This document shows, piece by piece, positions 8,953-16,625 of a stretch of 48,336 nucleotides of DNA. The notes under the pieces are model-generated. The model was not told the origin of the DNA and ran no database searches. It worked only from the letters and a program-made list of their open reading frames with translations. The stretch spans positions 1 through 48,336 of the forward strand of contig JAFSIS010000064.1 in NCBI GenBank assembly GCA_017439665.1, given 5' to 3'. A program made the position numbers and the translations under genes. Within the stretch, counting starts at the first letter, position 1; each line of letters starts with the position of its first letter. This DNA is from Lachnospiraceae bacterium. GTDB lineage: Bacteria; Bacillota; Clostridia; Lachnospirales; Lachnospiraceae.

Positions 8953-9450
8953 TTAGTTATTTTTCCACTTTAAATGATGGAGCTCACCTTCACTTTGCAT
9001 TCCCTGAAAGCCCTGCTGACGAAGGGCTTCATATAAAATAATGGATACGGAGTTAGACAGATTCAAAGAACGAATCCGTTCCAGCATGGGAATCCTTATG
9101 CAGGTTTCTTCGTAGTCCACGAGGATCTCCTCGGGAATACCCCCACTCTCTTTTCCAAACATCAGATAATCATCGGGGCCGTATTCCACTTCTGTGTATG
9201 TATGTCTTGCCTTGGTGGTTGCCATCCAGATCTTTGCCTTTGGATTCTTCTCTAAAAATTCCGTAAAGTTGACATAACGCCTCACATCCAGATGTTCCCA
9301 ATAGTCCATCCCTGCCCGTTTGACTTCCTTTTCATTCAGGCGAAAGCCCAGGGGCTCAATCAAATGGAGAGTGGTGCCGGTGGCTACACAGGTTCTGCCA
9401 ATATTTCCGGTATTTGCCGGAATCTCCGGCTGATGTAAGATAATGTTCAT
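8953..9450 (-). CDS. trmL: tRNA (cytidine(34)-2'-O)-methyltransferase TrmL
   Basis: 165 residues, the usual length for this SPOUT-class enzyme that 2'-O-methylates the wobble base of tRNA-Leu. Recognisable motifs are NIILHQPEIPANTGNIGRTC at the N-terminus, MFGKESGGIP (about 103-112) and IPML...SLNLSNSVSIILYEALRQ near the C-terminus, which build the trefoil-knot SAM site. It is the last gene of a minus-strand operon, 4 bases after the aminotransferase gene, and ends at the shared hairpin terminator. Confidence 0.94.
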   Translation of the reverse strand: MNIILHQPEIPANTGNIGRTCVATGTTLHLIEPLGFRLNEKEVKRAGMDYWEHLDVRRYVNFTEFLEKNPKAKIWMATTKARHTYTEVEYGPDDYLMFGKESGGIPEEILVDYEETCIRIPMLERIRSLNLSNSVSIILYEALRQQGFQGMQSEGELHHLKWKNN

Positions 9451-9454
9451 TTTT

Positions 9455-10627
9455 TTAATTCTTCTCCTGTTTCAGCCTGGAAACGAATTTTGCCAGTCTT
9501 CCAATGGCTTCACGCAGGTTATCTAAAGAATAGGCATAGGAGATTCGAAGGAAGCCCTCTCCGCTGTCACCAAAAGCGGTCCCGGGAACTACAGCCACCT
9601 TTTCTTCTTCCAGGAATCGGGTGGCGAACTCCTCACTGGTCATACCAAACTCCTTAATACAGGGAAATACATAAAAGGCACCATAAGGTTCAAAACAGGG
9701 CAGTCCCATCTCTTTAAAAGCATGCAGCAGAAACCGTCTCCTCTGGTCATAGGATTCCCGCATCATTGCCACATCATCATCTCCGTTACGCAGCGCTTCT
9801 ACTGCTGCATACTGGCTGGTGGTAGGTGCACACATAATGGCAAACTGATGAATCTTCGTCATCTGTTCAATGATCGCCTCCGGCCCACAGGCATAACCCA
9901 GTCTCCAGCCGGTCATTGCATAAGCCTTGGAAAAACCGTTGATCAGAATGGTCCTTTCCTGCATTCCTGGAATATTAACGATAGAAACATGATCTCCCTT
10001 GTAAGAAAGCTCAGAATAAATCTCATCGGAAATCACAAAGATATCTTTTTCCCGGATTACCTCTGCAATTGCCTCCAGATCCTTCCTTTCCATGATGGCT
10101 CCGGTAGGATTGTTGGGGAAGGGCAGAATCAATACTTTCGTTTTTTCCGTAATGGCCTCTCTTAATTCCTCTGCTGTCAGACGGAATTCATTCTCTGCCT
10201 TCAGATTGATGACTACCGGTACAGCATCTGCCAGAACTGCGCAGGGCTCATAGGAAACATAACTGGGCTGGGGGATAATCACCTCTTCACCGGGGTTGAT
10301 CATCGCTCTGAGTGCAATATCAATAGCCTCGGAGCCACCTACCGTAACGAGTGTTTCCTTATTGTAATCGTATTCTGCACCGATCCTTCTTTTCAGGTAT
10401 CTGCAGATTTCCACCTTCAGCTCTTTAAGGCCTGCATTGGAGGTATAAAAGGTTCTTCCCTGCTCCAGAGAAAAAATTCCCTCATCCCGGATATGCCAGG
10501 GGGTGTCAAAATCAGGTTCACCCACACCCAGGGATATAGCATCCTTCATTTCACTGACAATATCAAAAAATTTACGAATTCCGGAGGGTTTTATGTTTAC
10601 TACTTTATCGGATAATGGATTTCTCAT
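9455..10627 (-). CDS. PLP-dependent class I aminotransferase
   Basis: 390 residues, fold-type I aspartate-aminotransferase family (PatA/AspC-like branch). The PLP lysine is Lys234 in INGFSKAYAMTGWRLGY. NNPTG (172-176) and SDEIYSEL (200-207) are cofactor-binding, and FLRISYA near the C-terminus holds the carboxylate-binding arginine. Its start overlaps the end of an Lrp/AsnC regulator gene by 4 bases, a pairing that suggests amino-acid-responsive control. The substrate (aspartate, aromatic amino acids or N-acetyl-diaminopimelate) cannot be decided from the sequence. Confidence 0.92.
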   Translation of the reverse strand: MRNPLSDKVVNIKPSGIRKFFDIVSEMKDAISLGVGEPDFDTPWHIRDEGIFSLEQGRTFYTSNAGLKELKVEICRYLKRRIGAEYDYNKETLVTVGGSEAIDIALRAMINPGEEVIIPQPSYVSYEPCAVLADAVPVVINLKAENEFRLTAEELREAITEKTKVLILPFPNNPTGAIMERKDLEAIAEVIREKDIFVISDEIYSELSYKGDHVSIVNIPGMQERTILINGFSKAYAMTGWRLGYACGPEAIIEQMTKIHQFAIMCAPTTSQYAAVEALRNGDDDVAMMRESYDQRRRFLLHAFKEMGLPCFEPYGAFYVFPCIKEFGMTSEEFATRFLEEEKVAVVPGTAFGDSGEGFLRISYAYSLDNLREAIGRLAKFVSRLKQEKN

Positions 10628-11106
10628 GGGGTAAATATCTCTCTTTCATCAACTCTTTTTTTGGACAATACGGTTCCGTGGTCCTTATATTTTTTCAGAA
10701 TAAAATGGGTGGCTGTGCTTAACACCGTCTCCAGAGTAGACAGCTTATCACTGACAAAGGAGGAGACCTCCTTCAGACTTTTTCCTTCCAGAAAAACCAG
10801 AAGATCATAACCGCCGGACATCAGGTATACAGCAGTTACCTCCGGATACTTGTAGATCCTTTCTGCAATATTGTCAAAGCCCTGCCCCCTCTGGGGAGTA
10901 ACCCTCACCTCGATCAGTGCATTTACCTTATCCACACTGGTCTTTTCCCAATTGATCAGGGTATGATAGCCGCAGATAATACCTTCCTCTTCCATCTTCT
11001 GCATTTCCATAACAATATCCGCTTCTTCCACGCCCAGAATAATGGCCAGCTCTTTTAAATCGATACGGCTGTTCTTTTCTACGATTTGTAAGATTTTTTC
11101 TCTCAT
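10624..11106 (-). CDS. Lrp/AsnC-family transcriptional regulator
   Basis: 160 residues. An N-terminal helix-turn-helix (about 1-55, ILQIVEKNSRIDLKELAIILGV) is followed by a RAM ligand-binding domain (about 65-145) with the conserved AVYLMSGGYDLLVFLEG region. The C-terminal tail of about 15 residues is charged. The gene precedes, and by 4 bases overlaps, the aminotransferase gene, so it most likely controls that operon in response to an amino acid; this is inference from position. A small hairpin (GCTGC with GCAGC) precedes its ribosome site. Confidence 0.92.
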   Translation of the reverse strand: MREKILQIVEKNSRIDLKELAIILGVEEADIVMEMQKMEEEGIICGYHTLINWEKTSVDKVNALIEVRVTPQRGQGFDNIAERIYKYPEVTAVYLMSGGYDLLVFLEGKSLKEVSSFVSDKLSTLETVLSTATHFILKKYKDHGTVLSKKRVDEREIFTP

Positions 11107-11152
11107 AACTTCCTCTCTTTCTGCTGCCTAAAGCAGCATTTTCATTTATAAA

Positions 11153-12142
11153 TCACTGATTCTCAGATAAAAATTTTTCTAAATGATCTCCAACAGGCCT
11201 GTCAAGATACCGCTTCTCTTCCTGATTATATACTATCTTTGCCCTATCTTCCGTCAGCCTGCCGATTACTGCTGCCGGAATATTCTCCTTCTTCAGCCGG
11301 CCTACCAGCTCATTTCCTTTATCACAGACGATGAGCAGACTTCCTGCTCCCTGGAGCTCATAAGGATTAATCCCTAAAACCTCCGTGATCTCTATGGTTT
11401 CCTGCCGGACAGGAAGCAGCTTCATTTCAATTTCCAGCCCGGTACCTGCCCGTTCTGCCAGTTCCCAGAGGGCTGCAAATATCCCTCCCCGGGAAAGATC
11501 ATGCATACCACTGACACCGGACTCTGCTGCTATCCCGGCTTCCGGAAGTACAGACAGCATGGTTGTGAATCCTATCGCTTCGTCGATTAAAGAAGGGGGC
11601 AGACGTTTCTCCAGCTCTGTTCTCTTTTGATCGGCCAGAATTGCCGTTCCCGCCAGTCCCAGCCATTTGGTCATTACAATCTCCTGACCGGGGCGGTAGT
11701 CACCATCAGGTCTCCTTAGCCTTTCTGCTTTTCCCAGAACGGTTACTGAAAGCTGGGGTTTTGTCACCCATGAACTGAACCTGGTATCTCCTCCGGCAGC
11801 CTGCAGATTCAGATTGGCACAGACACTTTCTACCATGGCCACCAGCCATTTGATCTCATCTTCCCTGCTTTCTTCCGGCAAAATAGCAGAAACCATCAAA
11901 GCCACAGGGATCGCTCCCGCTGCTGCCACATTATTGACAGAAGCCGTAAGCTGGGCTGCAGCCTGCATTCTGCTGAATACCGTGAAGGAAGAGACGGACA
12001 GAGCTGCCAATTCTTCCGGAAAAGAAAAAAGAGCACAGTCTTCCCCTACACCTGCACCCTGTACAACTTCCTGACGCCTGTTTTTCAGTTGTTTTAATAC
12101 TGAACGCTTTAATACGCTTTCTGACAGCTTTCCGGTACTCAT
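11153..12142 (-). CDS. AIR synthase-related (PurM/HypE/ThiL superfamily) protein
   Basis: 329 residues with the two-domain ATP-binding fold of the PurM superfamily: GAGVGEDCALF near residue 30, NNVAAAGAIPVALMVSAILP (about 70-90), AAGGDTRFS, and the C-terminal MHDLSRGGIFAALWELAERA (about 213-232). It resembles HypE but lacks the HypE C-terminal cysteine tail and has no other hyp genes beside it, so hydrogenase maturation is not supported. The substrate is unknown. It heads the minus-strand operon with the Lrp regulator, aminotransferase and trmL. Confidence 0.85.
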   Translation of the reverse strand: MSTGKLSESVLKRSVLKQLKNRRQEVVQGAGVGEDCALFSFPEELAALSVSSFTVFSRMQAAAQLTASVNNVAAAGAIPVALMVSAILPEESREDEIKWLVAMVESVCANLNLQAAGGDTRFSSWVTKPQLSVTVLGKAERLRRPDGDYRPGQEIVMTKWLGLAGTAILADQKRTELEKRLPPSLIDEAIGFTTMLSVLPEAGIAAESGVSGMHDLSRGGIFAALWELAERAGTGLEIEMKLLPVRQETIEITEVLGINPYELQGAGSLLIVCDKGNELVGRLKKENIPAAVIGRLTEDRAKIVYNQEEKRYLDRPVGDHLEKFLSENQ

Positions 12143-12186
12143 TCTCTTTTAACCTTCCTCTCATTCTGCCAAAGCAGTATTTTATA

Positions 12187-12215
12187 GTAACAGTTCAAAA
12201 AAACTGAACGGTTAC
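12187..12215. repeat. 11-bp inverted repeat, possible dispersed element
   Basis: GTAACAGTTCA and TGAACGGTTAC pair with one mismatch around a 7-base loop, upstream of the AIR-synthase-like gene. The adjoining sequence to about 12235 resembles the segment at about 26298-26336, which suggests a dispersed intergenic element family. Confidence 0.5.
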
Positions 12216-12264
12216 CTCACACGGCAGGAATTTGTGCAGAATTCTTGCTAAGCTATATAAAATA

Positions 12265-12288
12265 TGCTAAAGTTGAATAACCTTAGCA
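12265..12288 (-). terminator. terminator after the 35-residue membrane peptide gene
   Basis: A 10-bp stem (TGCTAAAGTT with AACCTTAGCA, one G-U on the minus-strand RNA) with a 4-base loop is followed on the minus strand by a T/A-rich tract. It lies 20 bases past the small gene's stop. Confidence 0.6.
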
Positions 12289-12307
12289 CCACTTTTTTCC
12301 TATTCGG

Positions 12308-12415
12308 TTAATAACTTAATAATGAAGCAATGGTGGGAACTACCATAGCCAGTACCAAGAGAAGAATAATTACTGATGAAATGATTCTTTTGGTTTTGCT
12401 GTTATGAAAATTCAT
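12308..12415 (-). CDS. 35-residue single-pass membrane miniprotein
   Basis: A small frame with a very strong AAAGGAGG ribosome site (12427-12434). The peptide starts MNFHNSKTKR, a short basic head, then one hydrophobic helix (about residues 11-32, IISSVIILLLVLAMVVPTIA) and ends SLLSY. Head charge and helix suggest an N-in membrane orientation. Its layout resembles Prli42-like miniproteins of Firmicutes (basic head plus one helix), but I cannot show homology. It has its own promoter (12511-12539) and terminator, and is divergent from the anchored TPR-like gene. Confidence 0.7.
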   Translation of the reverse strand: MNFHNSKTKRIISSVIILLLVLAMVVPTIASLLSY

Positions 12416-12510
12416 CCTGAACTCCGCCTCCTTTAAGCAATTCCTGCAGCTGCATATCTTTACACAGCCGCGATAGCTTTACTGATTGAATCAATTTGTC
12501 TCGAAAGGAT

Positions 12511-12539
12511 ATTATATATGAAATTCCCTTTTTTTGCAA
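12511..12539 (-). promoter_or_regulatory. sigma-A promoter for the miniprotein, inside the divergent gene's start
   Basis: On the minus strand, TTGCAA (12534-12539), a 17-base spacer and a perfect TATAAT (12511-12516). The -10 overlaps the ribosome-site-to-start region of the plus-strand gene at 12518, so the two genes could interfere transcriptionally. Confidence 0.6.
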
Positions 12540-13162
12540 GTTTTATCATCCTTTGCCTTGTTGTTCACCGTGCCATCAGCCGGAATACTAAAATAACCAA
12601 AAACAGTGAAGAAGCCTTCTGGCAAAAAGAAAATGAGGCCAATGAAACCCGTAGAAAGTCCTTGGACACCCTGAACTACATTAGTTTTTCTGCCTCTGCT
12701 CTCTCTCCCGGCCAGCTTCTGGATGCTGTTTCCCGGGATATTGTCATTGCAAATCCCCAGGTTGGGCTGATTATGGATAAACTGAATCTGTTGGAAAAAA
12801 GTAAACTGGTCAATTTAAACTATATTACCAATACAGAATTAAAGGCCACCTACGGGGTAGCCAATCTTGCTCTATTGACAGAATATGATCAAAATTACAC
12901 CGACTTCATTACTGTTTTGCAGGAGTATGCCTCCATTCTGGCACAAAACGGCCTGATCATTCCGGCCCTCACCATATTGGAAACCGCCATTTCAGCCGGT
13001 ACAGACATCAGCGCTTCTTACTCTTTGGCTGCCTCCATCTATAAGGAACAGGGTCAGCCGGAAAAAATAAGGGAGCTGATCACCAGAGCAGAAGCCCTGA
13101 ACTCTCCCCGGAAAAGTGCTATCGTCCGTATGTTGAATACAATTGGTCAAGATAACGGCTAG
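12518..13162 (+). CDS. membrane-anchored TPR-like protein of unknown function
   Basis: 214 residues. The N-terminus MKFPFFASFIILCLVVHRAI is an uncleaved signal anchor; about residues 21-60 are charged linker, and the rest is all-helical. The C-terminal 90 residues (about 120-205) look like two or three tetratricopeptide-type helix pairs (LTEYDQNYTDFITVLQEYA, SYSLAASIYKEQGQPEKIRE). An AAAGGA ribosome site precedes the ATG. The last 44 bases overlap the 3' end of the opposing exonuclease gene. I do not recognise a named family; the topology suggests a cytosolic or external scaffold tied to the membrane. Confidence 0.75.
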   Translation: MKFPFFASFIILCLVVHRAISRNTKITKNSEEAFWQKENEANETRRKSLDTLNYISFSASALSPGQLLDAVSRDIVIANPQVGLIMDKLNLLEKSKLVNLNYITNTELKATYGVANLALLTEYDQNYTDFITVLQEYASILAQNGLIIPALTILETAISAGTDISASYSLAASIYKEQGQPEKIRELITRAEALNSPRKSAIVRMLNTIGQDNG

Positions 13163-13829
13163 CTTCATTTCTGGTGAGTGAACCCGGTTCCACAGAAGCC
13201 TGTATTCCATATTTCGTGATCACCCGTTCAAGCTGCTCAAGCTGAGCCCTGGTTGCAGGGCTCTCTTTTTTTACCTTATAAATCAATGCTCTGGGGGTGA
13301 AGAGTTCTTCGATCTCTTCCCGATAATATTTCTCCACCAGCCTCTCATAAAGTTCCACTGTGGCAAGCACATCTCCCAACGCTCTATGAGCCTGATGAGT
13401 GATCCCAAAATATTTACACAGACTTTCCAGCTTCTTGCTTTCGCAGTCGGTCACGCAGGCCCTGGCAATTCTTAAGGTATCGATTCCCCGCTTCTCGAAG
13501 GTCTTTTTCTGATTGACAAAAGCTCTTTTCAAAAAAGAATAATCGAAGCTGATCCTATGGCCTACCAGAATGTCCTCTCCCAGAAACTCCTCCAGTCCGG
13601 ATAAAACCTCAGACAGCTCCGGCTTATCCTGAAGTTCTTCCGGCCTTATTCTGGTCAGCAGGACCACCCGCTCATTCAGATCCATGCGGGGATTGATCAG
13701 CTGCTGAAAGGTATCTACGATCCGGCCTTCTCTCACTCTGGCTGCACCGATTTCAATGATCCGGTCACTCTTCGGACTTAAACCCGTAGTTTCCAGATCA
13801 ATGCAGACGTAATCCCTGATCACACTCAT
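13119..13829 (-). CDS. DEDDh 3'-5' exonuclease (DNA polymerase III epsilon/PolC-exonuclease type)
   Basis: 236 residues. The DEDDh catalytic set is complete: Asp11 and Glu13 in CIDLETTG, Asp96 in GHRISFDYSFL, and His148 with Asp153 in HRALGD. The C-terminal 55 residues after the nuclease domain are basic. It starts 4 bases inside the end of nth (ATGA overlap), linking it to DNA repair. It may be a stand-alone proofreading or repair exonuclease; PolC itself is excluded by length. Its 3' end overlaps the convergent gene by 44 bases. Confidence 0.9.
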   Translation of the reverse strand: MSVIRDYVCIDLETTGLSPKSDRIIEIGAARVREGRIVDTFQQLINPRMDLNERVVLLTRIRPEELQDKPELSEVLSGLEEFLGEDILVGHRISFDYSFLKRAFVNQKKTFEKRGIDTLRIARACVTDCESKKLESLCKYFGITHQAHRALGDVLATVELYERLVEKYYREEIEELFTPRALIYKVKKESPATRAQLEQLERVITKYGIQASVEPGSLTRNEASRYLDQLYSTYGR

Positions 13830-14644
13830 GCCTTCTCTGCCTTTTTCACTGTTTTACCGGCTTCTGCTTTACTGCTCCCTGCCGTCTTCTTCACAGCCTT
13901 ACTGTTGCCTTCCTTCTTCTCTACAGCCTTACTGCTGCCTTCCCTCTTTGTCTTTGTTTCTTTTCCTGCAGCCTTTCCGTTCTTTACTTTACCCCCTTCT
14001 CTGGCTGCTTTTTTACTTCTCTTCTGGAAATCATCACAGTATTCCTGTAAAAAACACAGCTCACATTTGGGTGTAGGTGCCTTACAGATAGTTCTTCCCA
14101 GACGAATGATATGGGTATTCCATACGATCCAGCAGTCCTTGGGAAGCTCCTTCATCAGATCGAATTCTACCTTCACCGGATCATCATTTTTGGTCAGCCC
14201 CAGCTTTTTGCTGATCCGTTTTACATGGGTATCCACTACCACACTGGGCTCATGGAAAATATGTCCTCTTACCACATTGGCAGTCTTTCGTCCTACCCCT
14301 GCCAGATTGGTAAGGGCATCCATATCATTTGGTACCTCTCCATCGTATTTTTCCACCAGCTCCTTACAGCAGGCAATAATATTTTTTGCTTTATTATGGT
14401 AAAAGCCGGTGGAATGGATCATCTTCTCCATTTCCTTTAAATCTGCATTTGCAAAATCCTCTGCTGTCACATAACGCTTAAACAGGTCTTTCGTCACCAT
14501 ATTCACCCTGTCGTCTGTACACTGGGCACTGAGCATGGTAGCGATCAAAAGCTGAAGAGCGTTCTCATGGGTCAGATAGCAGATATATTCTTTTCCGTAT
14601 TCTCTGAATAATGCTTCCAGTATAAGTGGTGTTTTTTTCTTCAT
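13826..14644 (-). CDS. nth: endonuclease III with Lys/Ala-rich C-terminal tail
   Basis: DNA glycosylase/AP lyase of base excision repair for oxidised pyrimidines. With the ATG at 14644 (ribosome site GGGAAGGGG) the numbering matches E. coli Nth: catalytic Lys120 in the helix-hairpin-helix LAGVGRKTANVV, Asp138 in VVDTHVKR, and [4Fe-4S] cysteines 187, 194, 197, 203. A longer in-frame start at 14668 is less likely. After residue 205 there is an unusual tail of about 65 residues rich in Lys, Ala, Gly and Ser with repeated SSKA/NSKAV units, probably a flexible DNA-binding extension. It lies between the radical SAM and exonuclease genes. Confidence 0.95.
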   Translation of the reverse strand: MKKKTPLILEALFREYGKEYICYLTHENALQLLIATMLSAQCTDDRVNMVTKDLFKRYVTAEDFANADLKEMEKMIHSTGFYHNKAKNIIACCKELVEKYDGEVPNDMDALTNLAGVGRKTANVVRGHIFHEPSVVVDTHVKRISKKLGLTKNDDPVKVEFDLMKELPKDCWIVWNTHIIRLGRTICKAPTPKCELCFLQEYCDDFQKRSKKAAREGGKVKNGKAAGKETKTKREGSSKAVEKKEGNSKAVKKTAGSSKAEAGKTVKKAEKA

Positions 14645-14677
14645 GTGTATCCCCTTCCCTCTATGCAAATTCTGTGG

Positions 14678-16480
14678 CTATGGGATGAGCTGTACTGCTG
14701 CCTCCATCGTTAAAGGATCTCTCCTTCTATAATCAAAAAGAACCAGCCTTCTTTCCTGCAGCCTTTTGCAGTTCCCCTTTTCCCATACAGACCAGTTAAA
14801 GCCTTCCAGATGAGTCATTTTTGCCAGCTGTTTGCTGTTAAATTCCTGATAATCAGGTAAAAAGCTTCTTTCCTTTTCCTCCTGCTGATAGAAACAGCGG
14901 CTTTCTTCCCGGATACCTTCCAGACTAACACAAAATTCAGGTCTTGTCTTTATTTTTTCCCGCAAATACAGATCATAAGTAAGGAGGGCAATATACATCT
15001 CCTCCCGATAAGGAATTTTTTTCCTGATAAAGCTTAGTAATAGCTCATATCTTTTGCTTCTTGCATGGCCCATCTCCCGGGCAGCTTCCCCTTTCATAAA
15101 TAAAGCCAATTCTTCGAAAAAGGTAAAAGGTGAGGAAAATTCTTTTTCCAGCATGGCCACGGTATAAATAAACTGACCACTGTTATAATAAATTTCCAAT
15201 GCCTCCTCTACCCCTTTCAGCCGAAGCAGCTCTTCATAAGAAAGCCAACGGGTAAACAATACCTCATAGGGCGGCTTGTCTTCATAGATAATGTCGTATT
15301 CCTCAGCCTTTTCCCATATGGGAGAGCCCTTTAATACCTTCAAAAAACCCAGCTGCAGCTGATCCGGTCCCAGTGCATAGACCTCATTAAAGGAAGCCTT
15401 GAAGCTTTCATAATCCTCCTTCGGCAGACCCGCGATCAGATCCAGATGGAGATGGATATTACGGTTTTTCTGAAGGAGCTTTACCTTCTGACCAAGCTTA
15501 TCTGTTCTGGCAGGGCGATTGATCTCCCGAAGGGTAAGGTTATTAACAGACTGCACTCCGATCTCCAACTGAACCAGGCCGGGACGCATTCTGCCAAGAA
15601 TCTCTGTTTCTTCCTGTGTCAGAATATCAGCCGCCACCTCAAAATGAAAATTGGTGACACCATTGTCATGTTTTTCCAGATATTCCCAGATTGCTTTTGC
15701 ATGGGTATGATTGGCATTAAAGGTTCTGTCGATAAATTTTACCTGGGGAATCCGATGATCCAGAAAAAACTGCAGTTCCTGTTTTACCAGATCCAGATTT
15801 CTGAGGCGAAGCTCCTTATCAATGGCAGACAGACAATAGCTGCAGCGATAGGGGCAGCCTCTGCTGCTCTCATAGTAAACGATACGATTCTGAAAGGCCT
15901 CCATATCCTGGTAAAAGAAAGGAATCTCATTCAGTTCAGTCAGTTCTCTTACAGGCCCTCTTCCCTGACGGGTAACCACACCGGGAATTTCCCAATGATA
16001 TGGTATTCCACCAGATTCCTCCCGGCAAAAATCCTCTTCTTTCTTTTCAGCTGACAGCGGGATCGTCTTCCTGCTATTATAGTACCTGCAGATTTCAGTA
16101 AAAGTCTGCTCTCCCTCTCCTACCATAATTCCTGTAAGAAAGGGATAAGCATCCAGAATGGTTTCTGCCGTAAAGCTGACCTCCGGACCACCCAGCCAGA
16201 TAACCGTATACGGACACAGCTTATGAAAGGTAGTAAAAATCTCCTGAACCATGGACCAGTTCCAGATATAGCAGGAAAAAGCCAGAAAATCTGGCTTTTT
16301 TCCATATAAATCCGCTATGATTTCTTCTTTTCTCTGGTTGATGGTATATTCTGCAAGCTCGATTCTGCAGCTCTCCTTCTCATCTTCGGCCAAATGGGCT
16401 TTCGCATAAGCCTGAAGAGAATAGATGGCCGGATTAGAATGGATGTATTTTGCATTGATTCCCACCAGTAAAATTTTCAT
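14678..16480 (-). CDS. B12-binding radical SAM protein, DUF4080-type C-terminus
   Basis: 600 residues. A cobalamin-binding domain (1-130, ILLVGINAKYIHSNPAI, LGGPEVSF) precedes a radical SAM domain with the cluster motif C-x3-C-x2-C (Cys209, 213, 216) and a C-terminal DUF4080-like region. Members of this class are often methyltransferases or other radical enzymes; the substrate is unknown. The ATG at 16480 is preferred over 16492 because of the GGGGATTATC spacing to a GGGG ribosome site. Two perfect hairpins lie directly upstream. It is 33 bases ahead of nth and probably co-transcribed. Confidence 0.88.
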   Translation of the reverse strand: MKILLVGINAKYIHSNPAIYSLQAYAKAHLAEDEKESCRIELAEYTINQRKEEIIADLYGKKPDFLAFSCYIWNWSMVQEIFTTFHKLCPYTVIWLGGPEVSFTAETILDAYPFLTGIMVGEGEQTFTEICRYYNSRKTIPLSAEKKEEDFCREESGGIPYHWEIPGVVTRQGRGPVRELTELNEIPFFYQDMEAFQNRIVYYESSRGCPYRCSYCLSAIDKELRLRNLDLVKQELQFFLDHRIPQVKFIDRTFNANHTHAKAIWEYLEKHDNGVTNFHFEVAADILTQEETEILGRMRPGLVQLEIGVQSVNNLTLREINRPARTDKLGQKVKLLQKNRNIHLHLDLIAGLPKEDYESFKASFNEVYALGPDQLQLGFLKVLKGSPIWEKAEEYDIIYEDKPPYEVLFTRWLSYEELLRLKGVEEALEIYYNSGQFIYTVAMLEKEFSSPFTFFEELALFMKGEAAREMGHARSKRYELLLSFIRKKIPYREEMYIALLTYDLYLREKIKTRPEFCVSLEGIREESRCFYQQEEKERSFLPDYQEFNSKQLAKMTHLEGFNWSVWEKGNCKRLQERRLVLFDYRRRDPLTMEAAVQLIP

Positions 16481-16495
16481 GATAATCCCCATACA

Positions 16496-16518
16496 TATCG
16501 CAAGTTTTACTTGCGATA
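16496..16518. promoter_or_regulatory. perfect 9-bp hairpin next to the radical SAM ribosome site
   Basis: TATCGCAAG and CTTGCGATA pair around a 5-base loop, ending only a few bases before the radical SAM gene's ribosome site. No T-run. It could mask translation initiation or be a processing site. Confidence 0.5.
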
Positions 16519-16530
16519 CTGCTTAAATAA

Positions 16531-16553
16531 GTGAAAAATCTTTGATTTTTCAC
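16531..16553 (-). terminator. perfect 10-bp hairpin downstream of galT
   Basis: GTGAAAAATC and GATTTTTCAC pair exactly around TTT. On the minus strand the stem is followed by TTATTTAAG, a weak T-rich tract. It may attenuate readthrough from galT into the radical SAM gene. Confidence 0.5.
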
Positions 16554-16590
16554 ATTAATCCCTTTTTCTGTAAAAAATCCTGTCCTGCCT

Positions 16591-16625
16591 TAGGAAGAAA
16601 AGGCTGATTTAATCAGTATTTCCTA
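16591..16625. repeat. palindromic repeat spanning the galT stop codon
   Basis: TAGGAA...TTCCTA ends surround a small inner palindrome. The minus strand begins GGAAATACTGATT, the same 13 bases as the inner hairpin arm at 8903-8915. The element supplies the last three galT codons (N-T-D) and the stop. Confidence 0.6.
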
